Below, in pieces: positions 5,853 to 8,675 of a stretch of DNA of 8,675 bases. A program made the translations under genes and the position numbers. Position 1 is the stretch's first letter. Each line of letters begins with the position of its first letter. Under the pieces are notes generated by a model that saw only the letters and a program-made list of their open reading frames with translations, made no database searches and had not been told where the DNA came from. Origin of the DNA: Actinomycetota bacterium (GTDB lineage Bacteria > Actinomycetota > UBA4738 > HRBIN12). Where the stretch lies: positions 1 through 8,675 of the forward strand of contig VAYX01000010.1 of NCBI GenBank assembly GCA_005885325.1, read 5' to 3'.

Positions 5853-6526
5853 CAGCCGGCCCCCGCCACACGCAGCACGAAGGGAACGGCCAGCCCGGCG
5901 AGGGTCTCGCCGACCTCCCGCGCGTCGCGCTTTCGTCCCCTCACGTTGAACGAGTGGTCGCCGCCTTCGATCGGCACGTGCTCCGCCGCCCGTCCCAGCT
6001 TGCGAAGGACCTTCCGGACCACCTCGGGCTTGGCGAATGGATCGGCCGTCCCCTGGATGAACAGCATGGGGACCGCGATCCGGTACAGGTGGTCGTCGCG
6101 GACCCGCTCCGGCTTGCCCGGCGGGTGGAACGGGTAGCCCAGGAACACCAGGCCGGCGGCCGGCATCCCGTCGGCGGTGGCCATCGAGGCGATCCGCCCG
6201 CCGAGGGACTTGCCGCCAGCCAGCACCGGGCGGCCGTCCGATCGGGACCGGGCATCCTCGAACCCGGCCAGCCAGGTCGCTCGCAGCACCCCCTCGGGGT
6301 CCGGCGACCGCCGGCCCCGCTCGATGTACGGGAAGTTGAACCGGAGCGTCGCGACGTCGTGCTCGGCGATGGCCCTGGCGAACCCGGCCATGAAGGGATG
6401 GTCCATCCCGGCGCCGGCGCCGTGGGCGACGACCAGCGTCGCCACGGCGCCACGCGGCGCGATCCACGCGGCACTGACCGGAGCCGGCCCCGTGTCGATC
6501 TCGCTCCGAACCTCCGGCGTGACCAT
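5852..6526 (-). CDS. Alpha/beta hydrolase (KANL3/TEX30-like, COG3571 type)
   Basis: A 224-residue alpha/beta hydrolase with no signal peptide. LVVAHGAGAGMDHPFM (31-46) forms the oxyanion-hole strand and loop; the HGAGAGMDH form is typical of the KANL3/TEX30-like group. The nucleophile is Ser107 in GGKSLGGRIAS, the acid is Asp162 in FIQGTADPFA, and the base is His191 in IEGGDHSFNV. The triad is complete, so it should be an active serine hydrolase, but no substrate is known for this group. A dienelactone hydrolase or carboxylesterase label would be less specific. The ATG at 6526 has no Shine-Dalgarno and lies only 20 bp from the divergent DUF72 start; an AATCAT seven bases upstream suggests a leaderless mRNA. 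It is the first gene of the leftward block of five. Confidence 0.9.
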   Translation of the reverse strand: MVTPEVRSEIDTGPAPVSAAWIAPRGAVATLVVAHGAGAGMDHPFMAGFARAIAEHDVATLRFNFPYIERGRRSPDPEGVLRATWLAGFEDARSRSDGRPVLAGGKSLGGRIASMATADGMPAAGLVFLGYPFHPPGKPERVRDDHLYRIAVPMLFIQGTADPFAKPEVVRKVLRKLGRAAEHVPIEGGDHSFNVRGRKRDAREVGETLAGLAVPFVLRVAGAG

Positions 6527-6532
6527 GTCTGG

Positions 6533-6539
6533 GATGATT
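6533..6539. promoter_or_regulatory. Shared bidirectional -10 region for two leaderless genes
   Basis: The 20-bp gap between the divergent starts holds GATGATT. On the plus strand GATGAT (6533-6538), preceded by TGG as an extended -10, ends 8 bases before the ATG at 6547. On the minus strand AATCAT (6539-6534) ends 7 bases before the ATG at 6526. Neither gene has a Shine-Dalgarno. Both elements match TATAAT imperfectly, so this is a proposal. Confidence 0.35.
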
Positions 6540-6546
6540 GTCCCCG

Positions 6547-7293
6547 ATGGCGGGCGCGCTCTACACGGGGACTTCCGGATTCGCCTACGACGAGTGGAAG
6601 CACGGCGTGTTCTACCCGGAGGGGCTGAAGAACGCCGACATGCTCTCCTATTACGCGAGCAGGTTCCGCTCGGTGGAGATCAACTACACGTTCCGGCGGT
6701 TCCCCACGGAGAAGACCTTGGCCGGCTGGCGGGAGGGGACGCCGGACGGGTTCGCGTTCACGCTCAAGGCGAACCAGCGGATCACGCACTTCAAACGCCT
6801 GGCCGACGCGGACGACGACGTTCGTGACTTCCTGCGCCTGGCCAAGCTCCTCGGCGATCGCCTTGGAACCGTGCTGTTCCAGTGCCCGCCGACTCTGAAG
6901 TACGACCGACAGCTCATCGAGCAGTTCGTCGGCTCGCTCCCACCCGACGTGCGGGCCGTGATGGAGTTCCGCGACGCGTCGTGGAACGAAGCTCGCGAGT
7001 TCCTCCACGAGCAGCGCGTGGCCTGGTGTGTCGCCGAGACCGACGAGAAGGACCCCGGCCCCGACGATCTCTCGTGGGACCCGTACGGCTACCTCCGCCT
7101 GCGCAAGACCGAGTACTCGGACGAGGAGCTGAAGGCGTGGGCGGATCGCATCGGGCCGGCGCTCGCGGCCGGGAGCGACGTGTACTGCTACTTCAAGCAC
7201 GAGGGCGAGGGCATGAGCCCTCGGATGGCCGAGCGGCTGGAGGCGCTGGTGCCTTCGCTCGGATCGCCAGCATCAGGACCTTCGCTGGAGTAG
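6547..7293 (+). CDS. DUF72 family protein (YecE-like)
   Basis: A 248-residue protein of the DUF72 family, predicted to form a TIM-barrel-like fold. Family marks are LYTGTSGFAYDEWKHGVFYP (5-23), YYASRFRSVEINYTFRRFP (35-53), the FAFTLKANQRITHFKRL stretch (69-85), LGTVLFQCPP (106-115), VMEFRDASW (138-146) and YLRLRKTEYSDEELKAWADRI (182-202), followed by VYCYFKHEG (212-220). The last motif is a FKHE form; many relatives have a FNND form at this place. The biochemical function is not established. The ATG at 6547 is used; a TTG at 6538 is in frame but lies within the proposed -10 region. There is no Shine-Dalgarno. It ends 6 bp before the end of glnD and has no visible functional link to the neighbours. 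Confidence 0.92.
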   Translation: MAGALYTGTSGFAYDEWKHGVFYPEGLKNADMLSYYASRFRSVEINYTFRRFPTEKTLAGWREGTPDGFAFTLKANQRITHFKRLADADDDVRDFLRLAKLLGDRLGTVLFQCPPTLKYDRQLIEQFVGSLPPDVRAVMEFRDASWNEAREFLHEQRVAWCVAETDEKDPGPDDLSWDPYGYLRLRKTEYSDEELKAWADRIGPALAAGSDVYCYFKHEGEGMSPRMAERLEALVPSLGSPASGPSLE

Positions 7294-7299
7294 CCGGCC

Positions 7300-8675
7300 T
7301 CAGGACCCCGCTCGGGCGGCCACGGCCCGCTCGAGCTCGGCGATCCGCTCGGGGTCCTCGACCTTCCGGCCGAGGTCGTCCCTGACGTAGAACACGTCCA
7401 CCACGCGATGTCCGTACGTCGCCACCTTGGCCAGGTGGACGTCGAGGTGCAGCTCGGCCAGCGTGCGGGTGACGTCGAACAGCAGCCCGATCCGGTCGGG
7501 CGCACCGACCTCGACCACCGTGAAGAAGTCGGAGGCGTCGTTGTGCACCCCGATCTCGACGGCGACCGCCGCGTTCGGCCCCGGGTAGTGCGTGCGCTTC
7601 TGCGCCACACGGTGCTCGAGCGAAAGCCGACCCTCGATGGCCTTGCGGAGCGTCGTGCGGAACTCGCGCCAGCGGTCCTCGCCGATCTGGGCCTCGAACG
7701 CCCCCTCCACCTCGAACACGTCCATGGCCACTCCGTCGTCGGTGGTGAACACCTGCGCCGTGAGGATCGACAACCCGGCGAGCGACAGGGACCCGGCGAT
7801 CCAGGACAACAAGCCGGGACGGTCCGAGGCGACGACCGTGAGCGCGTAGGTTCCCGGCCGGGCGCCTGGGCCGGAGAGCGTGCGGACCTCGTGCGCGCCC
7901 ACGGGTGGTCGCAGGAGCGGGAAGTCCTGCGCCGCCTGCTCGGCCGGCGTCGCCAGGAGATAGCCGCGTGGCATCCGTTCCAGGAATCGGTCGACCTCGG
8001 CCGGCCCCTCGTTCGGGAGGAGGTCCCGGAGACCTTCTCCGAGGGCCTCCAGCCGCTCCGCAGCCCGAGGGCCCAACTCTCCACGCTCCAGGACCCGCTG
8101 GACCTTGGCCACGAGCTCACGAACGAGCGTGGCCCGCCACGGCGTCCATGCGAGCGGACCGGTGGCCTTGGCGTCGGCCACCGTCAGCAGGTACAGCCCT
8201 GCCAGCCGTTCGGGATCGCCGACCCTGGCCGCGACGTCGAGCACCAGGTCGTCGTCCTCCAGGTCGCGGCGGGTCGCGGTATCCGACAGCAGGAGGTGCT
8301 CAGCCACCAGGAACAGCGCGAGGTCGCGCGTCCGCGCCCGCAGGCGCATCCGCTCGAGCGCGGCGGTCGCCTGTTCCACCCCGACCGGCACGTGGTTGCC
8401 CCCTCCCGTTTTCCCGATGTCGTGCAACAGCGCACCGAGCAACAGGGCATCCCGGTCCTCCGTCGCTGCGGCGGCCTCGGCCACGAGCGGGTCACTCTCG
8501 TCGCCTCCGTCCAGAAGCCGGGACATCCCGGCCAGGGTGTGGAGCAGGTGGACGTCCACCGAGTTCAGGTGGTACGGATCGCGTTGGGGCCGGCACCGGA
8601 CGGGTTCCCATTCGGGGAGGAACCGGGCCAGGACGCCGATCCGGTCCAACGTCTCCAACGACCGTGCTCCCTCCC
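7300..8675 (-). CDS. glnD: [Protein-PII] nucleotidyltransferase/uridylyl-removing enzyme GlnD, C-terminal part
   Basis: The last 457 residues of GlnD, the sensor that modifies and demodifies the PII protein in response to glutamine. The frame is open to the right edge (EGARS before LETLDRIGVLARFLPEWEPV), so the gene starts outside the window and its nucleotidyltransferase domain is not seen. The visible part begins with the linker and RDPYHLNSVDVHLLHTLAG, then the HD hydrolase domain with LLHDIGKTGGGNH (metal pair His84-Asp85 in visible numbering). Two ACT domains follow: ALTVVASDRPGLLSWIAGSL (about 277-320) and VVEVGAPDRIGLLFDVTRTL (about 386-430). These are the removing activity and the glutamine-sensing modules. 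In actinobacteria studied so far the enzyme adenylylates rather than uridylylates PII (known for Corynebacterium and Streptomyces), so which modification applies here is open. amtB and glnB (PII) may lie beyond the right edge. Confidence 0.95.
   Translation of the reverse strand, partial: EGARSLETLDRIGVLARFLPEWEPVRCRPQRDPYHLNSVDVHLLHTLAGMSRLLDGGDESDPLVAEAAAATEDRDALLLGALLHDIGKTGGGNHVPVGVEQATAALERMRLRARTRDLALFLVAEHLLLSDTATRRDLEDDDLVLDVAARVGDPERLAGLYLLTVADAKATGPLAWTPWRATLVRELVAKVQRVLERGELGPRAAERLEALGEGLRDLLPNEGPAEVDRFLERMPRGYLLATPAEQAAQDFPLLRPPVGAHEVRTLSGPGARPGTYALTVVASDRPGLLSWIAGSLSLAGLSILTAQVFTTDDGVAMDVFEVEGAFEAQIGEDRWREFRTTLRKAIEGRLSLEHRVAQKRTHYPGPNAAVAVEIGVHNDASDFFTVVEVGAPDRIGLLFDVTRTLAELHLDVHLAKVATYGHRVVDVFYVRDDLGRKVEDPERIAELERAVAARAGS

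Noticed and set aside
5566..5871. Longer version of the HTH protein reaching back to 5871
   Set aside because: The added part overlaps the zinc-ribbon gene almost completely and is Gly/Pro/Arg-rich; a start at 5565 or 5535 contains the whole recognisable domain.
5941..7200. Minus-strand frame of 419 codons spanning the divergent gap and the DUF72 gene
   Set aside because: It is antisense to a well-supported DUF72 gene, with an Arg/Ser/Pro-rich shadow composition.
7252..7290. Short direct repeat (CCTTCGCT) near the end of the DUF72 gene
   Set aside because: Two imperfect copies inside a low-complexity C-terminal tail; no sign of a mobile element or array.
7188..8120. Alternative minus-strand frame over glnD
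   Set aside because: Ser/Arg/Pro-rich shadow of the GlnD HD and ACT region, where the other frame shows clear domains.

Overview
The window is high-GC DNA (roughly two thirds G+C by eye) that is almost entirely coding. It most likely comes from the chromosome of an actinomycete-like bacterium (Actinomycetota, possibly an uncultured lineage). The grounds are the base composition, frequent GTG starts, several starts with no Shine-Dalgarno sequence that look leaderless, and a small CxxC/HxxC zinc-ribbon protein of a type I know mainly from actinobacteria. The phylum call is an inference. I see no mobile element, CRISPR array, tRNA or rRNA.

Region 1 (1-3616), nucleoside and nucleobase uptake. 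Two membrane subunits of a BMP-type nucleoside ABC importer run rightward: the C-terminal end of the first and the complete second, joined by a GTGA overlap. Facing them is a leftward pair: an NCS1-family nucleobase:cation symporter followed, through another GTGA overlap, by an isochorismatase-fold cysteine hydrolase. The last 16 bp of the hydrolase gene overlap the end of the ABC permease gene. The NCS1 gene has the best promoter in the window (TTGACG-N18-GACAAT, minus strand), and an inverted repeat brackets its -10 element.

Region 2 (3672-6526), lipid-related and uncharacterised genes. A PaaI-type hotdog thioesterase runs rightward into the end of an SCP2 lipid-binding protein gene, overlapping it by 7 bp. 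The SCP2 gene is the last of five leftward genes: an alpha/beta hydrolase of the KANL3/TEX30-like type, the small zinc-ribbon protein (TGATG overlap), a helix-turn-helix DNA-binding protein, a histidine phosphatase (GTGA overlap with the HTH gene) and SCP2. Candidate internal -10 elements precede the HTH and SCP2 genes, so the block may be transcribed from more than one point.

Region 3 (6547-8675). A DUF72 (YecE-like) protein gene runs rightward from a 20-bp divergent gap shared with the alpha/beta hydrolase. It ends 6 bp from the end of a leftward glnD, which encodes the PII nucleotidyltransferase/uridylyl-removing enzyme. Only the HD and two ACT domains of GlnD are inside the window; the nucleotidyltransferase domain lies beyond the right edge.

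All three convergent junctions overlap or nearly touch, leaving no room for ordinary terminators, and the two divergent gaps are only 55 and 20 bp. I did not find a clear undescribed multi-gene system. The most distinctive points are the compact control regions, the HTH-phosphatase pair and the symporter-hydrolase pair of unknown substrate.
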